The notes below the pieces were generated by a model, which made no database searches, was not told the origin of the DNA, and was given only the letters and a program-made list of their open reading frames with translations. Both the position numbers and the translations under genes were made by a program. This document shows, piece after piece, positions 12,708 through 25,000 of a DNA stretch of 64,000 nucleotides. Each line of letters starts with the position of its first letter. Within the stretch, counting starts at the first letter, position 1. Origin of the DNA: Siphonodentalium dalli. Its lineage: Eukaryota > Mollusca > Scaphopoda > Gadilida > Siphonodentaliidae. The stretch lies in NCBI GenBank assembly GCA_032622095.1, contig CP136063.1, forward strand, positions 114,782,723 to 114,846,722, in the 5' to 3' direction.

Positions 12708-12862
12708 CTATAGTGCCCTAAATAATCGACTCCATAACCACAGCAGAATTATGGGTAATTTTTAAGGATTTGGTCGGAAATATGGCTTGTTGCCATTCAC
12801 CGGAAAGCTCTCAGTGAAAGCATTCTGATGAATGGCAAAAGCCATATTTCCGACTAAATCCT
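12708..12862. mobile_element. mariner-like hairpin MITE, copy 6 (right end lost)
   Basis: The left arm starts TAGTGCCCTAAATAATCGAC and the right arm stops after CGACTAAATCC, where unrelated T-rich sequence begins. Confidence 0.7.
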
Positions 12863-13338
12863 TTTTTTCATTAAATTAAATGGACATGGCTCGTTTCGAA
12901 CACACATAACTATGAATATATAATTTGGTAAGATGTATGGTATCTCAAGAGTCAAAACATACCTATGCAGAAGATTTCCATACATAATATGATGGCCAAG
13001 CAAGGATTATTACCACCATAGATTTATTTAAGGCAAACAAACCCATAAATCAGATCACAAGAAGGATGGGTGTTTCACTGAATGCAATAAGAAAACTTGA
13101 TCATATTTCAAGAAATTGGCTATACGAATGACTGACTTTTGGTGGTCTTCGCATTGCCAGTTTCTTGAAAATGAGTTTTCTTATATATAAATCACATTCG
13201 GTGACAAAAACCATCCTATGAGCAAGCTGCATTATGGAGGTGTTTGCCTCCAATAAATATATGGTGGTGACCCTTCCTCGGTCTGTCAACCGGGGCATGG
13301 TTAAATTTGAGTGAGAGCAGTGGACCATATATCTGGGG

Positions 13339-13342
13339 TGGT

Positions 13343-13387
<45 letters not shown>

Positions 13388-13548
13388 GGAAAACATTTTG
13401 AGGCACGTATGGTGATTTTTTTCTTTCGACCCTTGTTGGGACCCACTCGATCACCCCTGAGTCCAAAATTGTTTTCGGTTTTCGGCAGTTTTTTCCCCGA
13501 CCATTTTTTGACACCCACCCCCCCTTTTAACACTAAAACAGAGTTTTG

Positions 13549-13579
<31 letters not shown>
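13339..13579. repeat. two long poly-G tracts
   Basis: About 48 G residues lie at 13339-13386 and about 31 at 13549-13579, separated by 160 bp of unique sequence. Frames rich in Gly or Pro over this stretch are translations of the homopolymers and not genes. Confidence 0.9.
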
Positions 13580-14510
13580 CTAGAGGATAAGAGGATAGCT
13601 GTATATGAATTTCTGAGCATACCATTTGGCATGAATGTTAACATTGACATGTAAATAGGAACGAATCATTTTGGGTCATTCGGCCAAACAAAAAACATGG
13701 CTGCCAGTGGCCATCTTGGATTTCAAAATTCAATCCATTAGCATGGGCTAGCAGGTTATCTGTTTGTCAGATCATCATGAAATTGTTCATTTATGTTAAT
13801 ATTGAAATTCTAAGGTGTTTTAAGCCAAATTTATTGCAAAAACAGTAAAAAAGACTTGCAAGAAAACAAAATTTGAGTTGCGGAAAAATTGTTTGTTGGT
13901 CCCATCGACCACCAACCCACCCCTGCATACGTGCCTGGAACAACCCTCCCGCCCCTGCCCATGGGGCCTATTTTCGGCCCCTACAGTTTCCTATAAAAAT
14001 CCCTGGTGTCTGGATTGGCCCCATATAGAAATAATATAGGACACAAACATTACGAGAGCCTTTAATACAATGGAGAGAGCTGAAAGTCAATACCCAGACC
14101 TGTATCGGAAACTACAATACGGTCACAATGTTCTGATCAATATTGGTAAATTTAATTGAAGAATCCAGTCGCTGCGCTAATAGTGGTTCCAATCCTACCA
14201 TATATAGGCTGGCTGTACAACAAATAGTCATCAATGAATTGCTGCTCTGCGTTCCAGTGTACGACTTGTTTTTTGTGTGGGTTGGGGACAATGAAAGATT
14301 GAATGAACTGGCTCTCATTGTAAATTTGCAAACTTTCTGTATGAACTAAGGTTAAAATATACTGGTACCAACTACCAAGCATGAATCAATGGATTTAGTG
14401 TCGCCAAATATATATTAAAGTGAAGTATGTGGTAGATCTACTAGTATCTATCAGTAATATTACCCAGCATTAAACCTTTCTATACTAAATGGATTCTCCC
14501 TCTCAAGCCC

Positions 14511-14616
14511 TGAGAGCTTTCCGATGAATGGCAACAAGCCATATTTCCGACTAAAGCCTGAAAAGTTACCCATAATTCTGCTGTGGTTAAGAAGTCAATT
14601 ACTTAGAGCATTACTG
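14511..14616. mobile_element. mariner-like hairpin MITE, copy 7 (single right arm)
   Basis: Only the right arm is present, from TGAGAGCTTTCCGATGAATG to CATTACTG followed by TA. Confidence 0.7.
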
Positions 14617-14677
14617 TACATGATCCTCCCCTTATTCCATTCAATAAACCCATTCTATAAATTGTGATATGAAACGT

Positions 14678-15100
14678 TTGTCATTCTGTGTATTTATTAC
14701 ACGTTTGTTCCCAGAAGTACAGTGTTAATGCTGTTCCATATTTACAAATACGTATGGAACGTAGGCCTACGTTACATACGCATCTCGTTGACGTAAAATG
14801 ACGTACATGACGTTCGCCTCAACCATGAAACCGGAACTATAAAATAAAAGCATCATCACACATGACAAAACATGTGCCTAAATAAACCTTCTAAGCCTGT
14901 ATTTTTAATGAACTGATTCTAGGACGCGAAGCGTGTAATAAACACAGAACGACACGATGTGTAAATGGGTTTGTCGATAGGGCACTCGTGCTGTCGCGGA
15001 AGGATAGAACTCGAGGAGCAAGCGCCTCTCATTCTATCCTTCCGCGATAGCACTCGTGCCATATGGACAAACCCATTTACACATCGTGTCGTTCTGTGTA
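14678..15100. mobile_element. fold-back element with nested inverted repeats
   Basis: A 34-bp segment at 14678-14714 (TTCTGTGTATTTATTACACG) is repeated inverted at about 14918-14955. The latter begins a second, larger palindrome at 14941-15100 with arms such as GACACGATGTGTAAATGGGT and GGCACTCGTGCTGTCGCGGA around a loop near 15015. Confidence 0.5.
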
Positions 15101-15144
15101 TGTCTTATACATGCATATATATATACTGGTAAGATTTACAACTC

Positions 15145-15253
15145 GTCCCCAGTTTATAGGAGAATTTACAAAACGAGTCCAGTAAATTAGGTCAGACTCG
15201 GTCCATATCTAATTTACTGGACAGTTTTGTAAATTCTGCTATAAACTGAGGAC
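15145..15253. mobile_element. fold-back element, 109 bp
   Basis: Arms GTCCCCAGTTTATAGGAGAA...CCAGTAAATTAG and the complement ending CAGTTTATAG-type pair around an 18-base loop. Relationship to the neighbouring fold-back element is unclear. Confidence 0.6.
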
Positions 15254-15494
15254 GCATTATAGATTCTATTTATTACATTATCCAAAACCTCGATACAACA
15301 TACTTAAATTAACAAATGGGACGTGAAACTCACATCAGCTTCTATAAGGGATGTGATGACATTTCACATAACTATGCATTGCTTGCCGTTGTAAAGAAAA
15401 GGTCCTAGACTCTTTGACGTATTTAATGGCATAAATTTAATGAAATAACTTTTTGTTGTAAAAATATTGGGAGCCATAGTATTTTGATATGTAG

Positions 15495-15900
15495 CGTACG
15501 TAGCGCTTAATCCCTGGTGTAGCGCTTAATCCCTGGTGTAGCTCTAAGCGCTTACATTATTACCCAAGCTGTTTTTCATGAGCAATGCCGAGTCTTGTGC
15601 CTGCTGCCATTTTACAGGCGCTTCTCCAGAGCGGCTTACAGATACCCAACAACCAGGTACCTACATGTATTTCTTGTCTAGGTACGACGAAGCGAGCACG
15701 GTACAAATGACCTTGCCTAAGGGTCACAACCTGGTGGGAGATTTGAAAGAGTGTAGCTATATATAACACACACACTGCTTAATTCGGCCAAGCCACTATT
15801 GTGGAGACGATAGTCCACCCGCTGGGCATGAACTCATGCTGGTGCATTAACACCAAATGTTACAAGTCCGACACTCTAACCACTGGGCTACCACTCCCAC
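15495..15900 (-). mobile_element. tRNA-derived SINE, minus strand
   Basis: On the minus strand it starts GGGAGTGGTAGCCCAGTGG (box A TAGCCCAGTGG), with box B GAGTTCATGCC about 55 bases on. The body ends in two 19-bp repeats of GCTACACCAGGGATTAAGC at 15495-15545. A second copy of the head lies at 34150-34349. Confidence 0.65.
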
Positions 15901-16091
15901 TTCTCCCTGATAACAGGCCACTTCTCCCTATTAATAACAAAGCAGGGAGAAGAGACTTCTCCCAATTTGAAACTTCTAGGCTGCCCTGCATTTGTTGAAC
16001 TTATTATCTGAACATTTCCCACCATTCCCACCAATGAAGAGCTTTCCTGCTGCACAAGTTTCTATTATCTTGCTGTGTGTCTGTTTTCTGC

Positions 16092-16171
16092 TTAACACGT
16101 TGACAGCGGACTACGATTTATCTCATACTTTTTGCATGTAATTGAATGGGAGTGGACAGTCAACGTGTTAA
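16092..16171. mobile_element. 80-bp TTAA MITE (TTAACACGTTGA family)
   Basis: Starts TTAACACGTTGACAG and ends CTGTCAACGTGTTAA style, with TTAA on both sides. The inner motif CTACGATTTATCTCATAC resembles the CTACGAGTTATCTCGTAG near-palindrome of the 1.57-kb element at 44856, so it looks like a minimal derivative of that family. Confidence 0.7.
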
Positions 16172-17039
16172 ATGTGTCCGGAACCCCCTTAACATTACAG
16201 TAATAATAGACAACTATATAATTTATTAACTGGTTGAGAGAACATATTTAGTAAAGAAAGGATTATAATTGCTGAACAGGTGCACCAAGATACCTTTATT
16301 TATTCCTCCCACTTACAAATGTAAGTTAATCACCTTGTCTAATTAAATACCTGGTGGGACCACTTAATACATACATTAGCAATCAGCTACCCACACCACC
16401 CCCACACCCACATGTATAAATCAGTACACAAGCACATATAAACCAACACTAACCCTGGGAGAGGATCAATTGCAGTCATTCACTTGGGATACACTGGGAC
16501 TGCAGTATTCAATAACTCCCCCAGCTTGCTTTATAAAAGCAATTGTAGTGCACACATTATTCTTAAGTAGGCCTACAGTGTGTTGCCCAAACATAACATA
16601 CGCCTACACTCTGACCTCAGTGTACATTCTCCAGCCCATTAATGATGTTAGATGGATTTATGCTGATGGGGCCAATACTGTTACAGCAAATTTATATGTT
16701 GAAGATATGTGTGCAAAGTAATGAATGACTGGAGGAAACTGTAAATAGCTCATTCATCAGAGTGGGAGGTATTATTTTCATTGGAACAATGAAATGAACA
16801 TGAGAGACACTTTATTAGAAACATGAGACATTAGTTTTATTTCCTTGTTTGAATATGTGACTTAGCAGGGATTATATATCTCAATTGGGAAAAGCACACA
16901 GGCCCCTGTCATTGAGTTAATAAACAATTAACACAATAGAGGTTTATGGGAAATTTAGAAATAAACACCTAAAACAAGGTGGCTCTAGTCGATTCTTTTT
17001 GCCCACAAGAAAAATGGACGAACTTAAGAGTCGGACCTG

Positions 17040-17650
17040 TAAATAAATTTTTTTTGGACAAACCTAGTCTGTTAACTCAATCAAGATATTGTTGTGAAAG
17101 ATACATACTATGATACATGTATACCCAATATGAATTTGTTGACATTTGTTCAAGTTTTCGCACTGACGGTCATAAAATTGCCAAAAATAGACAAACAACC
17201 GATAAGGACCTAACTCGGGTAAAAAAAATCATCCGACAAACCTGGTTTTCGAAATCGATGAGATATTGTTGTGAAAGATTCATATACAGAATATGAATGG
17301 AATCCGTTGAAGTTTGATCAAGTTTATATTACATCATACAATTGCTAAAAAAAAAGACAAACTATAAAGGGCCATATGTCAGGGAAAATAAATCAGACAA
17401 ACCTGGTTTTTTAACTTTATCGAGAAATTCTTGTGAAAGGTCCACATATCAAATAAGAATGTAATCGTTTGGTCAATGTTTGTTCAAGTGTTCGAGCTAA
17501 CAGTCAGAACATTCCTAAAAATAGACAATCTTTTAAAGGGCCGTAACTCAGGTAAAGAGGATTGGGCAAATCTGGTTTTCGAACATATTCAAGATATTGT
17601 TATGAAAGATCCATATACCAAATGTGGATACTATACATACAACCATCGAC
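17040..17650. repeat. core-repeat array, third type
   Basis: Four units of about 160-178 bp, marked by GACAAACCTGG-like motifs at about 17056, 17234, 17396 and 17566, each followed by AAGATATTGTTGTGAAAGAT. The GGGCCATAT/GGGCCGTAACTCAGG starts tie it to the other core arrays. Confidence 0.55.
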
Positions 17651-18030
17651 CAATCCACCCCCAAACAACCTCCCCAAAGCAACTGGCAAAAAAGCATGTT
17701 CCCTTTGTATGTTAGTTTGGAATTATTAAAGAGTATATACTTTTAATGTTTACACATTTCATACTGCATTAGGGAATGAACAAAGGATGGATACTTTTAA
17801 TGTTTACACATTTCATTATTCAATGGACAGCAATGGAATCCATTTTTTAATATACTTAGCATATATTTTCCAAAACAACTGATGTCAACACACCATGTAG
17901 TATGGTAACTGTCTATCAACAAGTCTGTTTCAGTCAGGAATAGATGAAAATATCAAATAATTTATAGTGAGAGGCATACAAACCCTCATGACATGTTCTG
18001 ATTGTTTTACATTCAGATTACAGATAATAT

Positions 18031-18749
18031 TTAACTCTTTCACTGCCACTCAGCACCACAGACCGATTCCCCACTGCCAAGCATACAATACATTATGGGT
18101 GTATATAAGTGACATAGGGTATCTAAAGTATCGCTTGGAATAATGTGTTGAAACTTCATATGTGACTAGACATAGGCATCACAAGTGCATAGCCACTCAC
18201 GCCACCACCATAGAGGTCACTTGACCTTGGCGGCCATCTTGGTTTACACACTAATGGATGTGTTTGATGCCTATTCATGCATATATGGGTATATATGGGT
18301 GCTATCGAAGCAGAAAATTACCAGAAATTGGTCATTCTCAACATTTATTTCTCACGTTAGTTGTCATCTTTCAGGAAGGGACCCATACCTGTACAAAATG
18401 TACTATATATACCCATATTTGAATAGGTCACGTGACCGTGGTGATTACCATGAACTTATGCGTGAGTGGTCACATATACCATGTACATACATGTATACAT
18501 GCATGTAGGTGCGGGTAATGCATTAACATTTCAATATATCGTAAGTGGCTGACTTGGGACATATAGACATATTGATATGTTGTAGCCAAATTGGTCACGT
18601 GACCTCGGTGGCCATCTTGGATCTACATATAATGCCAGTATGGCCGTATGTTTTGGGTATTTTCCGACTTCATTATGTTATAAGCATTTGATGAACATAT
18701 CATATTGGGTAACTCGACTGTAGTTGCGATCGGCAGTGAAAGAGTTTAA
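18031..18749. mobile_element. 719-bp TTAA element
   Basis: Left end TTAACTCTTTCACTGCC; right end GGCAGTGAAAGAGTTTAA. The interior holds an inverted/direct pair built on GGTCACGTGACC and GGCCATCTTGG. No transposase frame is present. Confidence 0.65.
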
Positions 18750-19853
18750 ATAAAGGGGTTGACCTGGTTTGGGTGGCAAAAACTGGTCAAAATCACAACT
18801 GAAGAGTAACAGTAATTTGGAAGGTAATTGGAAAAACCTTAAATCACATATTGCCGAATATTTGGAAAGTTACGTGTCTGTTTATACAAGGAAAAATATT
18901 CTTTATATAATGCCTCTGGTTTGAGTCACATTAAAGCCGTATCAATACATAAGCAGTAAGTGACACAAAGTCCATTATTCCAATCGGACAAATTTATTTT
19001 TCACTTCTGGTTGACACATATGTGATGGATGTCACAAATAAATCACAGAAGACAATGCCATAACAGATAAATTGAATATTCAAAAAAGCAAATTAAATTG
19101 AACTTCTAAAGTTGCTAAATATGAATCATCTCTTAGCCAATTTTCTCAGCGCCCATTTAAGCCACTCTACAATTTTAGCATTTGCTCTGATCAGTAAAAT
19201 TGAGTAAATGCACAACAGTAGATATCTACAGCAGGAAATTCATGAAATACAACCCCAGATATATGAATGAGGTTATCGTTCCCTTTGTGTGGGCATCTTA
19301 AATCCATAGTTATTACTTGCGCCAGTCTATGCTGGACGCAAGTAATGTTTTCGGTCCGGATCTGTTTATTTGTCTGTTTATCTGTCCTTCCGCGAATATG
19401 GTACGTCATACCGGAAGTACATAATGTAAAGAATGCACATGCGCTAATATGAAACGGTTGCACCAATTGTAAATTAAATCCACGTATATACTTAAATTGC
19501 ATTATTATCTTTTTTTATTTTGGTAATAAATGGTTCATAAAAGAACAATATTAAAAGATTTCTTTCTGGAAACCGATAAAGACACCATGACGTCACGATG
19601 CACATCAGGACGTCACAGGGCGCGCAAAACACCATACATGATTGCAGCTGAGACTCGTATTAGGGTGAAAATCTCAAAATTACCATTTTTTTTTAGCCAC
19701 AATAGTGAAAAAATAAATTGTCTTCTAAATCAAGTCCATTTACTTTTTTCAAAAGTATAGGCACTATGGACGTTCGGACAATACCTAGCAGAGCACGAAT
19801 TCCATTATCGTTGCCATGGCAACAGTCCAAGTAATTATAGTGCTGGATTTTAT

Positions 19854-20907
19854 GTCAGTCCTGTTACCAACCTTCAAAGGGCAAAATGTGGTGATCAAAA
19901 TCCACATCAAGTGACAAAAAATATTGTTATTGATTAACTGCAGTCCTACAAAAGGATATGTAAACAGGTTTCTAAAAAAATCAAGGGGGGGGGGGGTGGT
20001 GTTCAGTCCAACGAATTTTATTAGCGAATTGGTGTGCACATGTGTTGTGACAATTATTGTGACAATTATTGGTGAATTCCAAAACTGACATTTGGGTGGC
20101 TCAAACGTTAGTGTTCTATGCCAAGCCTTCTAGTTTTCCTGTCCCTACTTCTGGGGTCTAATTCCTGGTGATACGATGGTATCAGATGATATTATATGGT
20201 GTTGATCTGAGTATTTGTCTTCAATGGTGTCCCGGGCTGCGACTATCGGGTGGAAAGGGGTTTCAGTTGGCATTACCAAATCATCAAGTTGATATACCGG
20301 TTTGTCCCATATGGCAACATCTTGAAATGGCTTAGGTAGCAGAGATTTCATGTAAACACAGCCAACAAATCATCTCTATGTGAATCTCATGACTCTACAT
20401 AAGTTAACCCTTGAAATTTATGTGTATGTATACAGGCTCACACATTTATTTTATCAGTAAAAATGTCACTCAACGCAGATATCCCTATGTCAGTCCTGTT
20501 ACTTTCTACCCCTATTGGTAACAGGACTGACAGTAAAAGTAACAGGACTGACAGTAACAGGACTGACATTTTCGGTGGTTTCATGACTCTAATGACAGAA
20601 GTGAAGGAAATCCAGATATAGAACATACAATTCTTTGCACCTTTCTACGTATGTTTTCAAACTATAATGGAGTTAGAGAATATCTGTCAGTTATTCCTTG
20701 AGAGAATGTGGTAACAGGACTGACACACAATTAACATACTCGCCAAAAATAAATCTTCTGTCAACTCAACCTTGAAAAACCAGCAGATATAAAACGTTCA
20801 GAGGCAATGACCTCCACTGCTACTGTTTTCTTGTAGTAACGAGAAAGTATAGTGTTGTTCCATATTGATTGTACTTCTCTTCAAAGTACTTGGTAACAGG
20901 ACTGACA
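19854..20907. repeat. dispersed motif GTAACAGGACTGACA, seven occurrences
   Basis: The 15-mer or its near-identical form occurs inverted at 19854 and 20489, and direct at about 20518, 20539, 20554, 20711 and 20892. Between them the sequence is otherwise unrelated. I do not recognise the unit. Confidence 0.7.
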
Positions 20908-22030
20908 TAAAACTCATTACACCAAAACACATACTAGATATGGGAGAAATAACAATTCTATTTTCAGAAACTAGAGCTCACAGGATAGTTGTGGTTGAAA
21001 CGTTATGGTAGGAAGCAGATAAGAATGAACAATTCCATTAACCTAAAGAGTTCATGGTTGTATTCAAGGGAACCCAGGTTCATTACATTGGGTTTTTGGG
21101 GGATAACACTGATAACAAGATTAAAACCAAGTTCATTTTCATGTTTAATTTAGTTAGGCCAAAGAAAAAAGATACTATGTTTCCGTACATCAACCGACCC
21201 TACTTTACTGTTTTTACCGCTAATGCTCATAAATATTGATAATCATTAATGTGCAAAACACATGGTTTCTAACATAAGCCTGTGATAAGTGACATGAAGT
21301 GACAGTTGTCTCAAAAGCCACATGTGTGTGATGGGTTGTGGATTGATAGGCCTGAATCTTGCAATTTTAATTTCAAGAGAGTGGATCTCATGCCTGCTTT
21401 ACCTGTATGCCTTGTTTGGGACTTATGGAACATATTCATGAGTTCCAAATAAACATGCATGCCCATTTATTATTTTATTGGGAAATCCCCCCCTGCACAG
21501 TGCTTATTTGAGTCTGCAAGTTTATTAATTTTGAGGGTATGAAAATTGAGATTTCTATATTATTCTGATACCAAATTGTTGAGCTTATAATTTTAGGCAT
21601 GTACATATTCAAGTATATGGCATACATGTGAACATTTAAATATCGAATAAAACTCTACATGACACATACTATGTTGATTCCTATGCTTGACCTACATGTA
21701 CTATAAATTTTTTAACTATAGTTGATGTTTTGCTCACAGTTTCCCCTGTGCTATTATTTGGGTCTGCACTGTTATTAACTTTCAATGGAATTTTTCAAGT
21801 GTACTATTATTTGGGTGTGCACTTTTATTTGGAGCCTGAGAGTACCGGTAGGAACACTATAAACAGACATGGTGTGTGTGTCTGTATATATACATGTATA
21901 TAGGTTATGACCACATATGTTAGGGGTACAGCTACTGTTTCCAGAAACCAGGCATGGTAGGTTGGGTGCACTGGCTACCTCTAGACAATGGGATGCAGTG
22001 GTCACAATACAAGTATGGTATAATGGCGGT
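20908..22030. other. intron sequence, nothing recognised
   Basis: AT-rich sequence. A 61-codon frame at 21054-21239 ends in a DTMFPYINRPYF-type stretch but has no domain I know and no flanking splice signals that join to midnolin. Confidence 0.35.
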
Positions 22031-22032
22031 AT

Positions 22033-25000
22033 TAGGTAGCAGTACACGATTTCACGGGTTGTAGGTCGTCTGAAAAATAGAAATATAAGTATCTGGGGGG
22101 CATAACGGCCAGTGTAGCCTGTGTTAACTGTGTCATTACTGGTTTGAAGGTTTATTTATTTTACAAAACTGGGAAAGTTCTCAAAAAAGTGCAAAATTTG
22201 GATACGCAACAGGGTTTTCGTATTCAGTGAAGGCCAACTCTGTGTTATTGATTACAGGAAAATAGCCCGATTTCCCTCCCCTGAATTCTGTCATCTGGGC
22301 TCGCAAGACTTTTTTTTCAAATTGATACGATAACTTTTTTTCTATTTCAAATATTTCTCAGTTCTAGCATAGCTCTATCAGGTGGAAGAATCTTATTTAC
22401 TGACATTCGCTCTATCATGGTCTGTTTTTGGGTTGAAAATGGCCAATTTGAGTAAAACAAGACAGTCAATGACTGTGGGGTCGCTCACCAGACTGCAAAG
22501 ACTGATAAGACTGGGACTCTGGAGACCACAACAGTCAGAACTTTTCATAATCACTTTAAAAGAAGTAGATATCTAAAGAGTTAAATCCTAAACAAAAAAT
22601 TTGGAGTTATGTCCCTGGCCCCGCCCACATTTGACCCAGTGACCTGATTTGAACAAATCTGAACCCCAGTCACCCAAGGATCCTTCATACCAAATATGAA
22701 CCCATATAGCCTGATGGTATTTGAGAAGAAGTCACTTTAAGAATACTATGGAGGGAAAGAGTTATGGCCCTGGCTTCGCAACTATTTCAAGTAAACTCAT
22801 TTGAACAAATCTGAATGTGAGTCACCTAGGGAACATCCACACCAAATATGAAAACCATTCGGTCTTATTGTTCTGAAGATGTTTAAAAGAATTACTATGG
22901 TGGGAAAGAGTTATGGCCCTGGCTTCGCAACTATTTGACCCAGTGACCGCATTTGAACAAATCTTAATGAGAATCACCTAGGGAACATCCACACCAAATA
23001 TGAACCCATTTGGTCTTATGGTTCCAGAGGAGAAGATGTTCAAATAATTGTTGTCAGACGGATGGACGGACAGACGATGGACGGACGAGGAGTGATGACT
23101 ATAGCTCCGCCGGAGCACAGGTAGGGTGGCTGGTTGATAATTAAATCTCTTATCTCCGCCCCTATTTGAACAAACGTGAATCCCCATCTATGAGATCCAT
23201 TCATTTGGTAATTTCAGACATTAGATTTTAAGAGTTGAACTGAACTGATTTTCCTAAAATGACCCCAAATCTGAAAAAATCTAAACCCCAGTCACCGAAG
23301 GACCATCCATACCAAACATAATCTAAATAGTCCAGATGGTTCTTGAGAAGAAATTGTTTTAAGAATTACTATGGAAGGAAAGAGTTATGGCCCTGACTTC
23401 TCACATATTTGACCTGATGAACTCATTTGAACAAATCTGAATGTGATTCACCTGGGGGACATCCACACCTAAATATATAAACCCATTTGGTCTTTAATAT
23501 GTATCTGGAGAAGAAAACAATTGATGGACGGATAGAGACATAATGACAGATGGATGGATGGGAGAACAGTCTGACATAGAGACTGACAAATTCAATCCAA
23601 TATACCCCCCAAGTTTTCTTTGCAAAATCATGGTATAATGAGTTCAACTGGATACTGGTGGTTAAGAACATAATATTCGAACAGACAAGCCTGAACATAG
23701 TGTCTGACATTTGCAGAATGAGGTCACCAAAGGGTGAATTTAATGACACAATCCTGCAATGCGGGCTAGCATCACCAAATTCACCCTCTGGGGACCTCAT
23801 TCTGTGTAGGCCTCAACTGCTATGGGAGACATAGCATTAGATTGAAGTTCTCCAGTTAAAGTTGGTGATGTGCACCCATTGGGCACCTCAATTATGCATT
23901 TTATATTCACAAATTAGGGGATATAGAAACTAAACAGAAGGGCTAAAGTAAGTAAAAATGTCAATTTAAGTGCCTATATACTTCCCAGAAGATGAGGCCT
24001 AAGCAGAATGAGGACCCTGGTTAGTGTATTTGGTGATGCTAGACTGCTGTGCAGGGTAGCATAACTAAATTCACCCTCTGGGGACCTCATTCTGCAAATG
24101 CCAGATAGAAGACAAATTTAATCCAATATATACCCCCCCCCCCTTTTTTTCTTTGAATATTAGTCGTATGATTTCATCTGGATAAGTGGTGATTAAAACA
24201 ATAATATGAAATGGCCAAACCTGAATTTAGTATGTCTGACATTTGCAGAATTAGGTCCCAAAAATGTGGATTTAATGACAATATTCTGTAAGGCAGGCTA
24301 GCATCACCAAATTCATCCTCAATCTGATTAGGCCTCAATGGTCAATAAAACCAAGGAACAGATTGAAGTCCTACAGTTGAAGTTGGTGATACACACCCAT
24401 TGAGCACCTCAATTATGCATTTTATCTTCTGCAAATTAGGGGGACATTGAAACTGAACAGGTGGAAAAAGTGACTAAATCAAACTGTCAATTTGATACTT
24501 ATGATACTTTCAAGAAGATGAGGACTAAGCAGAATTAGGTCCCTGGCAGGTGTATTTGGTGATGCTAGCATGCTGTATGGAATAGCAACACTAAATTCAC
24601 CATCTGGGGACCTCACTATGTAAATGTCAGACACACTATTTCCAGACTTGAAGAAATCAAAGCCATTCACAGTATCATTGAATGTCAGTCATTAAATTGC
24701 CACAGATATGTTTAGATTAGAATAATACATGTCATCTGGCCAGTTTATATAATTAATGATCTGTACCTTTACAGATATATATGCCTCTGTGGTGAGAATC
24801 TGAGGTATTAAATTGAGAGGTGATATGGCTTGGAAGGGATGTTGGTTGATGGCAGAGTTGGGCCTGGGCCATATGGGAGGGGGTGGGTGGGGGAGGGTGG
24901 AATGTTTCCATAATTTCATTAAAGAGTAAAGTTTCATAACTCTGCAGATGTTATATATAATGGTGTCACTTTTTTCAAATTTTAAAACATGTTAAAAAAA

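Noticed and set aside
13101-13654. Reading frames of 115-144 codons rich in Gly or Pro on both strands
   Set aside because: They are translations of poly-G/poly-C tracts; the frames on both strands arise from the same homopolymers.
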